Source: Taxillus chinensis
Taxonomy: Eukaryota > Streptophyta > Magnoliopsida > Santalales > Loranthaceae
DNA length: 64,000 nucleotides
Reading direction: 5' to 3'
Assembly (NCBI GenBank): GCA_023512835.1
Contig: JAKCVP010000391.1
Span: forward strand, 1-64,000
Position numbers and translations under genes: made by a program. Under the pieces are notes generated by a model. The model saw only the letters and a program-made list of their open reading frames with translations. It was not told where the DNA came from and made no database searches. The first letter of the stretch is position 1. Every line of letters begins with the position of its first letter. Of the stretch, positions 21,305 to 32,284 are shown one piece after another.

Positions 21305-22450
21305 CTATCCCGCTCTAAAGTCGCGTTGAATGGAGGCCCGGAGCTTAGTGTCGTCGAAGGATTGGTCTAATTCTGCTTCCCGTTGTTTTTGGAGCTCGTT
21401 TGCTTGACGTTCGAGAGGGCCAAGTTCTCGTTCCACTTCAGCGATCAATTCTTCTTGTCTGGCCTCGTAGTCCGATTCGAGCATCACGTTGTCAGGAAAT
21501 TTCTCTATCCCTTTGGGCATGACTTGAAAAGTGGGGTATTCGAGTATCGTTCTGTTCCTTAGGCAATCTGCAAGCGATGCGTGAGAGTCTACCGGGATCA
21601 GAACCTTGACTGATCCACCGGTGAAAGGCTTGACCAAATAAATGTCATAAGGTTCTATGGTTTTCGCAGCCCTTGACGAAGATTCTTGGCTGCCCTCGCT
21701 TGAAGTGACATTAGGATCTTGGCCTGCATTGGCCTGCCGTGTGGTGCTTGTCTCAGGACTGGCTTGGAGAGATTCATGACGGTCTTGGGCGTGCAAAGTA
21801 TGCTTAGACACTAGGCCTTCTAATTCCTCACGTTTGCGTTTCTGTGCAGGATACCAAGCAGCTCTTGGGCCTTTGCGTACCAAACTGGTGTAAATGTCCG
21901 AGACTGGTTCGCCCTCATTACCATGAGTAAGCTCACATTTGTCGTCAGCATGGATAATCTCTACAGTCCAGCTTATGCAAGAGTTGTTCTGATTATAAAT
22001 TGTTCTGTTGGTCAATTGGCGGCTCATGCCCTTGGGAGCACGGACGATGCGCAAGTCATGAGCACGAGCAAATTCCGTTACTTTCGAGCTCCTCACCGAG
22101 GCGGAATCCTGAATGGTGTGGATTTCCTTGCTTCGGTGATTAGCGTCGCCAAGGAACTTCTCGACACCTTTGAGGAAGTTGTAGTCGCGGTCAAAGGCGG
22201 TGGGAGTAGCAAGCTCGCTCTTGGGGACCTTTGCGGCAGGGTCCCGCTTGCCGGAGCAGCTTGCCCATTGCTTATGACGCTGCACGCATTTCAGGGAGCA
22301 GGTCTTTGTGCTACAGCGCGGACAGCAATACTTTGGGGTATTAGTATGGCTGAATGGCCAGAGTCAGCAAGGCTTGCAAGGGCGGTTGGCAGGGGAGGAT
22401 GCGACATACCAGATGCCACACAGCTGTGTGAGGAGATTGGCATCGTCCAT
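21305..22450 (-). CDS. BCD1: Box C/D snoRNP assembly protein BCD1 (HIT zinc finger)
   Basis: Needed for stability and assembly of box C/D snoRNPs in the nucleus. Two exons (intron 22350-22409, GTATGT to TTCAG) give 361 residues. The intron splits a zinc-ligand Cys codon. After splicing the HIT finger reads CGIC (exon join), CCPRC, CSLKC, then RHKQWASC, giving the expected Cys/His series within the first 50 residues. The remainder has YNFLKGVEKFLGDANH, an RNA-associated domain with DIYTSLVRKGP, a low-complexity Ser/Gln-rich middle and EYPTFQVMP, typical of fungal Bcd1. It ends in a charged helical tail. The ATG at 22450 is preceded in frame by TAG, so the start is fixed. Confidence 0.88.
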
Positions 22451-23571
22451 TGGTCCAAGCTACATGGAGCAGGACAGTGGCTGTGAGGGTTTGGAGAAAG
22501 TCAGAGGCGCCTTGTGCTCATCTAATTGCCCGGCGGTCGGCTCGGTGCTAGTTCACGTCAGCTTGGAAATTCTCTTTTTCTGCTGGTGTTGGACAGAACG
22601 ATGCGCTGTATCTCGGAATGATATTTGGCCGATGACGCCGATCCGCAGACAACCTCCTCTGACCTGACACCCTGAGCACGTGTCTCTAGCCACGCCGAGA
22701 GAGGGCATGTCGATGCAGGTGACTTGCCTGTGACCATTGTTCTCTTTCGCAGTGACGACACTCGAAGGGGTCCGCTAAGGAGTTGGCGATCGGCCTGGAC
22801 GTGTCGGTGTGAGAGACCATCAGAGGGAACATACTCCGTTCTAGGCTATGCGGCCATCTCGTTCAGGGTTAGACGACACCACCTGCGCCCCCGACACAAC
22901 GTCGTATGGCCTCGCAAGCTAGCCCCAATCACCATACTGGCTGCCAAATTGAGGGACCTCATCTTCGAAACCCGGGGGCCGTTCGCTGGCGGTCATTCAA
23001 CACTGCGCAGCCCCGCCCCCTGACAGAGACTCCTGCCGTGCTCGTTCCCGCAGCTGCCCCTCCTGGTTGGTGATGAGTGAGGTGAAGCCGTCAGAGACGA
23101 GGTGGAGCAGAGTACAAACTGCTTGTATATGGTGGCAGCGACTTGGCATGCATGCAGCAGAAGCATCATGCTGTCGCTCTGCAGTTGCCCAGCGTAAGCT
23201 GTGCAAATCAAACGCAAAGGCGCGAGAAAAGCCGCAGCGCATCTCATCATTGTTACCATCCGTTCAGGAACCAATACGCGATGTGCTAAGCGACCACCAC
23301 CAAAATAGTATCGAGCCTCTTCAGGACTGCCCGAGATTCGCGGGCGAGGTCAATAGCATCCGTACCGTTCAAACCTTGAGCAGGGCCGTGGCACAGCTCG
23401 CTCTTGAAAGGTCGCTTGCCCGCCGTGCTGCCCGGCTGCAAGCGTGCCTTGTGTAACGCTTAGCATTCCTCTCTCTCTCGACTCCGCTGCTTCTCTCACT
23501 GCTATCCGAAGCCTCTACCGGCACCGTCGTAGCTCGTGTCCCACAGTCCTTACCTGAACCACTACGCCAAC
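22451..23571. other. Divergent promoter region BCD1 / glycosyltransferase-like gene
   Basis: About 1.1 kb with no supported gene. The last 120 bases before 23572 are CT-rich (CTCTCTCTCGACTCC), typical of a fungal core promoter or leader. Confidence 0.45.
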
Positions 23572-25351
23572 ATGGCTCCCCGCCGCCCTTCGGAGCTCGA
23601 GTCCCTAGCCTCGTCGCGGTCCTCACAGTCGGATCTCGAGCTGTCAGACTCGGAGGGGAAGAAATCAGCATCACAGGGGCAATGGTCGGCCTATCGTGCA
23701 CGACGGGCTTCTTCCGCAGCTTCACAACAGCGTCGCGAACGCTCAACGTCAAGCTCGCTCAACTTCGATCCTCTCAGCGCCAAGATGCCATGGGCGCAAC
23801 AAGGCAGCTTCAATGCCTCATCTCGCTTTAAAAAGCTGATATGTCTATCATTTGCCATAATATTGGGCTTCATCCTTATATTCATCGCATCGATGAGCCT
23901 GGCATCGGAGCAAAGAATAGTTGGCCACGGCCCTGGACATGGCAGTAGTAAACAAGCGGACAAGTCGGAAGCATTGAAAGCCCCGACAACTGCAGACCTC
24001 ACAGCAGCAAGTTCGGCAGCTCCTGTCGAAGAACAGCCGCACGCAGGTCCTGGTGTGACGATGAAGTCTTGCACGACCTGGCCGGTAGACTATGTCCCTC
24101 ACAAGGAGCATGACCCGGCACCCCTGAACTCAACCCACGGCGTCATCCACAATGCGCCCCTGGGAATGAAGGCTGTAGGGCTGATATTTTGTGAGCACAC
24201 AAAAGACCCCTAGGCGCATGGTTGTGGGATGGTACTGACATGTGCTATAGACGGACGTGCTCGCTACATCGATATCCTGGACTGCTATCTGCGCCGCAAT
24301 CTAAAGGCAAACGGAGGCGTGCTGGACGAGATCCAATTCATTGTCCACACGGACAAGACCGAGGATCTGGAGTACCTGGAGAAGCTCATCAAGAGTGAGC
24401 CGCATCACTACAAGTCCATTGACCCGCCCGGTCACTGCCTTGGCGGTGACTACGGCTGTATCTGGGAAGCCGTTACGGACGAGCACACTTTGTACATAAA
24501 GATGGACGACGATATTGTGAGTTGTCTTGGCAACATTTCCATCTGCAGGGTCGAGTCAGCTAACGGTGGCGTAGTCCTACATCCACGACGACGCGATTCG
24601 AAGTTTGGTACAAGCGCGTATTGACAACCCCGAGCCATGGGGTATCAGCGCAAACATTATCAACACGCCAACCATGACATACCTACACTATTTCTCAGGG
24701 GCTATCCATCCCTTCCTGCCAGAGTTGACATTCACGCCACAGCGGCAGCGACCATCGTGGCGCAACTCGGGACTGCCTGAGCACCGGGATGAGGTGGGCA
24801 TGCAGACGACGGCAGGCGGAATTACGTCGCCGTACAGTGGCCACAGATGGCGGCCTGTCAAGGGCGCACGCACGCAGCTGCAACAAAAGTCTCCGATCGG
24901 ACAATCGATCTTCATGGAAGGCGTCAGATTTTACGACGAGTTCTTCTCGCACTGGTCGCCGGCAGCGCAACAGCACTACAGCCTGCTGCAGAACATTGAG
25001 GACGATGCCATGCACAAGTATTGGTTTGGCAAGGACGCCGGTCTCTACGACACGCAATTCATCCGGTACAACCTCAACTTCTTTGCCGTCTGGGGCAAGG
25101 ACGTCAAGTCACAGCTACCGATTTTCAATGACGACGAGCATGCGATGACGGTGCAGATTCCCACAGACACAGGCCGTCCCCATGTGATTGATCTTGGTGC
25201 ACTCGTGGCTCACTTTCAATTTAACCCGCAAGCCGAGGGCATGCTGCAGACGGACCTGCTGGACCGATACCGTGCATATGCGAACGAGATGATCTGCTCG
25301 GCACACAACCAGAAGCAGCCCAGGGATGCACAGTGCCCGGGCTTCTCTTGA
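23572..25351 (+). CDS. Type II membrane glycosyltransferase-like protein
   Basis: Three exons (introns 24191-24250 and 24517-24574) give 553 residues. A Ser/Arg-rich cytosolic tail (1-87) precedes a single anchor near 88-108, then a lumenal domain. Seen: RYIDILDCYLRRNLKANGG, then LYIKMDDDI with a DDD triplet just before the second intron. After splicing it continues as SYIHDDAIRSL, a DxD-like metal-site region typical of GT-A fold transferases. Later blocks include ISANIINTPTMTYLHYF, SIFMEGVRFYDEFFSHW and HVIDLGALVAHFQFNPQ. The family is conserved in fungi but the donor and acceptor are not known to me. Golgi location is inferred from topology. The ATG at 23572 is the first true ATG in the frame. 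Confidence 0.68.
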
Positions 25352-26766
25352 GAGTGGTGAGAGAAATGGTAGAGAAACAGCGGAGGCTGTGGGAGCAAGA
25401 GGATGGTGGAACATGTTTCAATAATGTCCTGTGACCCAGTCAAATGAGGCTCTCGGTCGGGGCACGGACGTCGGAGTTGATTGCATCGTACGGCGGGAGA
25501 TTTTTCTTATTGCGATTCAGGGCACAGCGACCGGCGTTTATTCCGTGGCTTTGGAATGGTCAAGGGACGACGAGTGATGGGCAAAAGGGCCGACGGCAGC
25601 AACGATACCACCATTTTTTACAATGATAGACATTGCGTAGACAGGCGCTTCCGGCGTCAGAATGGCGTTTCGCAGCGCCTGGTGCAGATGCTTCCTCGTC
25701 CTCGTGTCAGCCCTAGGTTAGCAGCAAAGGGTCCATGGCAGGCTACCCCGGGCGTGACCCCAGATGCTGCAGATGGCCTCGTGATGGGCGAGACGAGACG
25801 ATGTCTGGGCGCATGGCAGCGGTGCAGTGGATGGTTGCTGTGCAGTTGACACGCTTCGGTACACGTGGCGACGCTCGGGAGGGCGACGCTCAAGTGTTGC
25901 ACGCGGACATTCAGCACTCTCGTGCTGACAGCTGGAAGTCTCCGGGGATGCAAGTGCTTGCACGGGCGTGCACAGTAGAGTCAAGGGCGGGCTCGCAGCG
26001 AGGAGCAGCCCCCAGCTCCACACCACTGCGCTCAGCTGAAGGCCTCCCAGGATGCGGCAGCCGCCAATGCAACTCCACCACCAGCAGCAGCAGCGCCGCC
26101 AGCAGTCGAGCGAGGCAGCGCTCCGTCTGGCTTCCCCCCTGCATCGAGACACTAGAGCCCAGATAAGGTTGGCAGCGCGCGGAGACGGTGGCATTGGCCC
26201 GGCGCATCCTCAGAAACACACCCGCCTAATAAACTCTACTCGCCATCGGACACTCGACTGTCTCTCGATCTCGCTAATCTTCTCTCTCCCACCCCCCAGC
26301 CCAGCCTGTTCAGCCCGAGCCTGCAGAAGTGTGTATGCGAACCGTCTGCACTACTCCCCCCTATCCTCCGATCGCACCTCTCCACTTCTCTCTCCTCTCC
26401 CTCACCCTTCCACCACCGCTCATTGGGCATACATCCCACATCCACCGTCCGACCCACCTGACAATTTGCTCACCACTTCCTTGCGCGTCCTCTGGCGCTC
26501 TGTGGGCTGCCTTCCTTTTAGTTCCTCGCCTGTGCTGGTCCATTGGGAAAAGGAAGCTGAGCTCTCCCTCTCTCTCCTCTCGCTTCTTCCCTCGCCTCCA
26601 CCACTTCTGACACCCAGCCTCCTGGTGTCGCACCGCAAATCTCCTCTCCCTCCTTGACCTCTTTCCCCCTTATCACCGCTCACGAGGGCCCTACTTCTAC
26701 CCTTTCACACCTTGACCCAAGGTTCCCTCTGGTCGCCACCTGTTCCGAGCCCCCCGTACTGCCGCT
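25352..26766 (+). other. Intergenic and long pyrimidine-rich leader of the DENN gene
   Basis: No supported gene. Positions about 26225-26766 are strongly C/T-rich on the plus strand with many CTCTC words. This is characteristic of a fungal promoter followed by a long 5' leader. Short ORFs through it are composition artefacts. Confidence 0.5.
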
Positions 26767-29435
26767 ATGCCTTCTCTCAAGGCACAGTCGAGCATGCGCT
26801 CCTCCGACCGCCCCTCGACCCGCGACGGCAACGACCTGACCCTGCCTGTCCCGAGCCGCACCTCTTCCCTCCACTCTCGCATCGCCCAGCCCCTTCCCTC
26901 GGCCCTGAGCATGAAGACCGGCCTTCGCGCCCCCAAGACCCTCACACATGCCTACATGGTCTGCGGTGTTGGCCGTGAGCCATCCCAATGGGTGCGAGCC
27001 CCGCAAGCGCCCCAGGGCAAGATTGCCCACATGAAGGGCGCTGTTGGCCAATTTTGGCTGCCCGAAATCCTTGGCAGCAGTCCTCGCCTGGAGCAAGACA
27101 ACGAGATTGCTCGTTCTTTGCACTCGGCCATGAGGGTATGTCTTTCCTACTCGCCATTCCAGGGCCCCCCATCACTGACTAGCTCCAGGCCTGCTTCCCT
27201 CACGATGTCGAAATCTGCACCGGCAAGAGCCAGCCTCACTGTGTGCATCACTCCTTTGTCCTTCAACAGGATTCTTCCCACACTCTGTACGGTATTGCCC
27301 TTCGCGTCTGGTCGCGTGCCGACGAGAAGCGTGCAGAGACCATCAGAGACTTGAGGAAGCGGACCGAGCCAGATTACTATGATACCCCCGACGAGACGTA
27401 CTGGATCCCATACTGTCTGAGCTTCTTGTCTCGCTACCCCCTCTACAACCTTCTGGGTGACTACCTTCGAGGCATGTGGATTCACTGGAACAAGGCTACC
27501 AACCTGTTCCACGCAGAAGAGGTCTCGCGTATCCTCAGTTTCCCAGCACCACGCCTGAATGACCTCGTCCGCATCGACATGAAGGACTATGCGCTGTGCT
27601 ACCAGTTCCCCTCGTCGCCTACCGGCTTCCAAAACTTCTCGCTCTGGCCATTGTTCTGCTGCCTGTCAGTTCCCAACCTGGTCGGTGTCATGGAGGCTGC
27701 TATTTCCTCCACCCGCAGAATCATCTTCATGTCTCATTACCCCGCCATGCTGACGACCGCTGCTGAGACGGTCCGCTTCATGGCCCGCGTGTACGAGTGG
27801 AGTGGTCTCTACGTCCCGGTCTGCCACGCACGCTACGTCAGAGACCTTGTCCAGGAGCCTGGCCCGTACATCCTTGGTATCACTACCGAGTGCCGTTCGC
27901 TCTTCACTGCACCACCCGACGTCCTTGTCGTTGACCTTGACCGCAACTACGTCCTGACATCTGATCCTCCCGCTGCGCTCAGCAACAAGCAGCGATCCAA
28001 GATGATCAGCCGTCTCACCCATGCCCTGAACGGCGATGTCCAGCCCTCTGGTGTTCCTTCTCACTTGCGCTCTGCTTATGGAGGCGGCAAGCTCATCCCC
28101 GCTGGACAAATTATCATCATGAAGGGCGAGGTTGAGAGCGTTCAGGACCCAGAGTGGTGGAACCAGGATGCTGTCATGTCTGTCATGGATCACGTTTGCG
28201 ACAAGATGATCCGCAACACTGGCATGAAGAAGGTCTTCAGCGGCCCCACCAAGAAGCCTTTGATGACCAAGGTCTCTATGCGTCACCTCAATGAAATTGT
28301 GCGTGAGCGCAACCAATATTCGCGCGATGCCAGCGAGGCTTGGCAAGACTTTATCAACCTCAAGAGCCGGATGGACACCGAGCTCTCCAAGGTCACCAAG
28401 CGCAACAACTTCCTCGTCGAAGAGCTCGAGAACTGGAAGCAACAATTCCTCAGGTTCCAGTCCTTTGCTGAGCAACTCACCAAGGAGACGCAGGACCTCA
28501 AGGTCAAGATCGAGAACCACAAGAGGGAGAACCGCCGCCTCACGGCTGCCATTGAGCAACAAAAGGACGAGACTACTCGCATCACCACACGTCTTGCTGG
28601 CACCGAGAAGCAGCGCGACGACGCTCTCGAGGCGCTCGTGTTACAACAAGAGATTGCCGAGGAGCTCGAACGCGAAAGACAACGCAACAAGCGCGAGCTC
28701 GTCAGCTTCCAGAACCAAAACGCCCAACTGACTCGCGCCAAAGACGAGGCCCACCGCGTTGTTCTGCACCTGCGTGCGCTTATCGATGGGCAATCTCACC
28801 ACATGGAGCACATTGTCAAGACTCTCGGCTCTGCTCCCGAGCTTTCCAGCATGTTTGAGGAAGTCCAGGAAGAGGACAAGCGATCCAGCCGCATGGGCTC
28901 TATTCGTGGCGCCCTTGGCTTCGCAGGCAAGCCTGAGGAGCAGTTCGAGGAGAAGCAGCACGGTCGCAGCGGGTCTGCTGGGAACGTGCGCTTGAGCATG
29001 ACTGATGTTGCAGACAAGTACCTGCGCGCCAAGACTGACTCAATTGCCTACATCATCCGCAACATCTCGGAGCAGTGTCAGCAAGCGGTCGAGGGTCTGC
29101 ACCTGGCGCAACATGCGGACGAGAATGCATCCGTCAAGGCGGCGCCGTCTGACGTTGGCACCGCCGACATCGACCCCTCGCTCATTAGCGAGACTGGCGA
29201 CGACGAGTCAAACGCGACTGAGCGTCACTCGATCCCTCCCACACCGGACTTGATTCACAACCGGGCCAGCACATCCATGTCGGTGACGACCGAAGGCACA
29301 TCGCGGGATCCTGAAGCACACGAGATTCCCACCAAGATCGCAGGCCTGGTCGACGGAGATGTTCAAGAAGAGACTGGTATCAAGCAGCCAGTCCACAACC
29401 TCAGCCAACCGGGAGTAAGACAAATGAGCTCATGA
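26767..29435 (+). CDS. DENN-domain protein with long coiled coil
   Basis: DENN proteins are mostly exchange factors for Rab GTPases. The target here is unknown. Two exons (intron 27136-27188, GTATGT to CCAG) give 871 residues. The upstream DENN part has HHSFVLQQDSSHTLYGIALRVW, the core cDENN has FSLWPLFCCLSVPNLVGVMEA, STRRIIFMSHYPAMLT, SGLYVPVCHARYVRDLV and PDVLVVDLDRNYVL, and a dDENN-like part follows. A long coiled coil lies at roughly 490-680 (for example EELENWKQQFLRFQSFAEQL). The C-terminal 170 residues are acidic, Ser/Thr-rich and disordered. The ATG at 26767 opens a Ser/Pro-rich region before MVCGVG. There is an alternative acceptor four bases upstream of the one chosen, but it shifts the frame. 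Confidence 0.82.
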
Positions 29436-30286
29436 AAAAGCTTGCCAGATTGAGCAGCCTGGACGTCGACTGCTCTTGTCACGACTTGATACCACCTCAT
29501 TCTTTGACGACATTTTCCTTTGATGTTCCTGATACCATTTCCCAGTCATTCTGCTGCACTTAATTGGAGGGCGAATGCCAGTGGTAACCCGCCCGCAGAG
29601 GAAGCCGACGACCTCCCTGCTCCTTGTCCGCCCTTGTTGATCTTTGCAGTCATTTTTCCGGGTGCGGTGCGACGAGCACTGGCATTCGGAGCACACTCTC
29701 CCTGTCTATCTCTCTCTCTCTCTCTATCTTCAGATACATTGTACTGTTGGCGGGCGGCTTACACAGGCGGAGCATAAGGGGGGGAAAATCCAAAAGACGA
29801 GTGTATGTGGCGCTGCGCATACAGGCGCGCAGGTTTGATAAAACTATGTTCGGAGTCAACTATTCAAAGAGATAACGTCCTTGTTTCACTGCTGGGTTTC
29901 TTTTTTTGTTTTCTGTTGGCTATCTGTTTTATATACCATTGTCGATTTCCCTAGGTAGGTAATTGCGCTCATGCAAGGCACATTTGAAGCAAGTACACTT
30001 TGCCATTTCTCACTTTCAGTCTCTCTGAGCGCATGTGTCTTCCTCTAGCTCCCCCCGTCACGGACACGCCTTGGGGTCCGGTTTGAATGCGCAGTTGTGG
30101 CAGTCCAGACAACGCCACGGGGGAAGCACAGGCAATCTCTGTTGGATGCTAACAGGGTTCGAGACCGGCGCCTCCTCGGGGTCTGGACGTGTGGCCCACA
30201 GAGCCGCAAATAAGGAACAGCCAGAGCACGGTGATAAGGGCTTTTGCGTCTAGTGTAAGTACACGCCGATGGCGCGGGTGGGGACA

Positions 30287-30315
30287 CGTGTGTGTGTGTG
30301 TGTATGTGTGTGTGC
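30287..30315 (+). repeat. TG dinucleotide microsatellite
   Basis: A GTGTGTGTGTGT run with one TA interruption. Confidence 0.85.
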
Positions 30316-30585
30316 GTGCTTGGCCATTGCGAGCAGGAGATGCTACGATCAGCCCAGGAGGAGAAGCTGAAACCGCGCTTTTGCTGGTTCAGGGAGAAGC
30401 GCGGCGGCTGCCGGCCCGTTTCCAAGTTGGAGGGTAAAATGGATCGGACTGCGCGACGGACGGGAAATTTTCTGTACGATGATTATTGAGATCGGCTCTG
30501 GTGGCTGCACGAATAGCACGACTCGAAGCTGGGCCGCGGTGACTCGAGACTCAGGACGTCGGGAGCACGAGGCGGTCCTGCGGTG

Positions 30586-30611
30586 CGGCGGCGGCGGCGG
30601 CGGCGGCGGCG
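30586..30611 (+). repeat. CGG trinucleotide microsatellite
   Basis: Eight or more consecutive CGG units in non-coding sequence. Confidence 0.85.
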
Positions 30612-32284
30612 AGGAGTGCAGTAGCTGGGCTCGAGGTGCGCGAGGATGTGATGGGATGGGCATAGGCGGAGACGACACTTGCACGCCCTGAGGCTGATCA
30701 GCTTTCCCCTTCTTCGACGTGACGAGAAGCGGCTCCAGGAGTACCCAGCAGCCAAGGAAGCTAGGAAGCTAGGAAGCTTACGGTAGTGCTGTGCTGGATG
30801 GCCTCAGAGTCAGTCTTCCCGCACTCGCTGCACCTGAAGCCGCATCGACTTTTACGAGAGACCTTTCGCTGGCGCAGCACGGCACAACTCGACAACGTGG
30901 TGTCGCGCGCGCGCTCGCTGCTCCATGCGCCGTCGCGACCGTTGGGAGATGGCGATATATTAAAGAGTCAAGCCCAGGATGGAAACGGGCATGTCGTGAG
31001 AAGGGTTGACGAAATTCCTGAGAATTTCGCAGCGCCCTGACAGATGGTTGGCCGGCCTGCGACGCTACAAGGGACACTGCGCCTAGCGATCGTTGGAGGT
31101 GCGTGCGCTGCCTACCTACAGACATACCTAGTCCGACGGGCAAGCACTGCTCGAGCACTGCTGAGCCCTCGCCAGCCTGCAGCAAGCGCTGCACACGCGA
31201 CAACGGCGGCCAGTACGCTTTCAAAGCACTATATCATCGTCAGCTAACGAATGACACACTGCATACGGGAAAGTCGGGAGGGCGAAGAAGCAATACACAT
31301 CATGCATTGACTGCAGCTGCTCCGCACTGACCACCGACGCTGCCATCCGATCAAGTTTGCGAGGTCGTGCCAGGCCAATCCACTGCTGCCCTTGGCCTGC
31401 AAGGACCCAGCGTGACCTTTTGCTCATGCACGCCAGACGCTTTGCTTTCCCCCTAGCCCTGCAGCTCGGGACCATGACCGCCGTGGCGTCCTGCTCTCTT
31501 TCTCTCTCTCTCACTCTTTCTCAGAGTCCTGCTGCTGGACGACCTGCCTCAAGGCCGCTGCTGATGCCATGTGTGTATCTTGAATATGCATGCGCGGCGC
31601 AGACACATGCCCCCGGACTATGTGGTGGTGTGCTCCTTTAGGTTTCCAGTAGATCCTCTTCCACCAGGCTGGGCATTGGGCTTCTCGCTGCACTGGTACC
31701 TGGAAGTAGGCTGATTGTCGAGCTCCACCGCAATACACACACAGCGCGTCTTTGCCCGACTTCTCCTGAAAGCGTATCTGACAGCTGCCCATCTCCCTGC
31801 TCTCCTGCTCGCCATGTGTGTCATAAGCTTAAAATAAAATATGCAAGATAGACGCTCCTTCAGGCAAGGCATCGAGCAAAGGAGAGCCTAGAAATACAAG
31901 CGTAGCAAGCCAATCGCGTCTGTCTGCTCCAAGGTGTGGCTGGCTGGCTCGTGGCGGAAGATCTCCCGCACGCTCGCTCCTTCCCCCCAAAGATCCCCGA
32001 CACCACTCCCTTTCCTTTCCTTGCCCTGCTGCTTCACCATCTGTCTCCCTCTTCCCCCCCCACGCCGCGCCCCATGCCTCGCGACCTCTGTTCGCTGTCG
32101 ACACAGGGTTGAAAGCGCAGACTCTCCATCTCACCGCCCATTGACCCTCACCACCTTGCCGCGACCCGCCTAACCTGAAATTCCCCCGACTGGGCAGGGA
32201 GGGCTTCCACCCACTCCCTCCCCCGATACGCTTTGCGCGCCTCTTGACCGCCTCAATTGTTTTTTCAAGAGCCCCGTCGCAACC

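Larger units (their letters stand above)
29436..32284 (+). other. Long intergenic region with microsatellites
   Basis: About 2.85 kb with no supported gene. It contains a CT microsatellite (29707-29726), a TAGGTAGGT word (29950-29960), a TG repeat (30287-30315), a CGG repeat (30586-30611), a three-fold GGAAGCTA repeat (30758-30780) and a CT-rich leader before the kinesin ATG. Confidence 0.5.

Noticed and set aside
26052..26657. 201-codon plus-strand ORF before the DENN gene
   Set aside because: It is in pyrimidine-rich leader sequence, so Ser/Pro/Leu content follows from CT composition. No domain.
27666..28562. 298-codon minus-strand ORF inside the DENN gene
   Set aside because: Antisense shadow of a strongly supported coding exon. 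Leu/Val-rich content follows from codon bias of the sense strand.
30148..30180. GGGTTCGAGACC resembling a tRNA T-loop
   Set aside because: The flanking stem does not pair and no other tRNA arms are present nearby.
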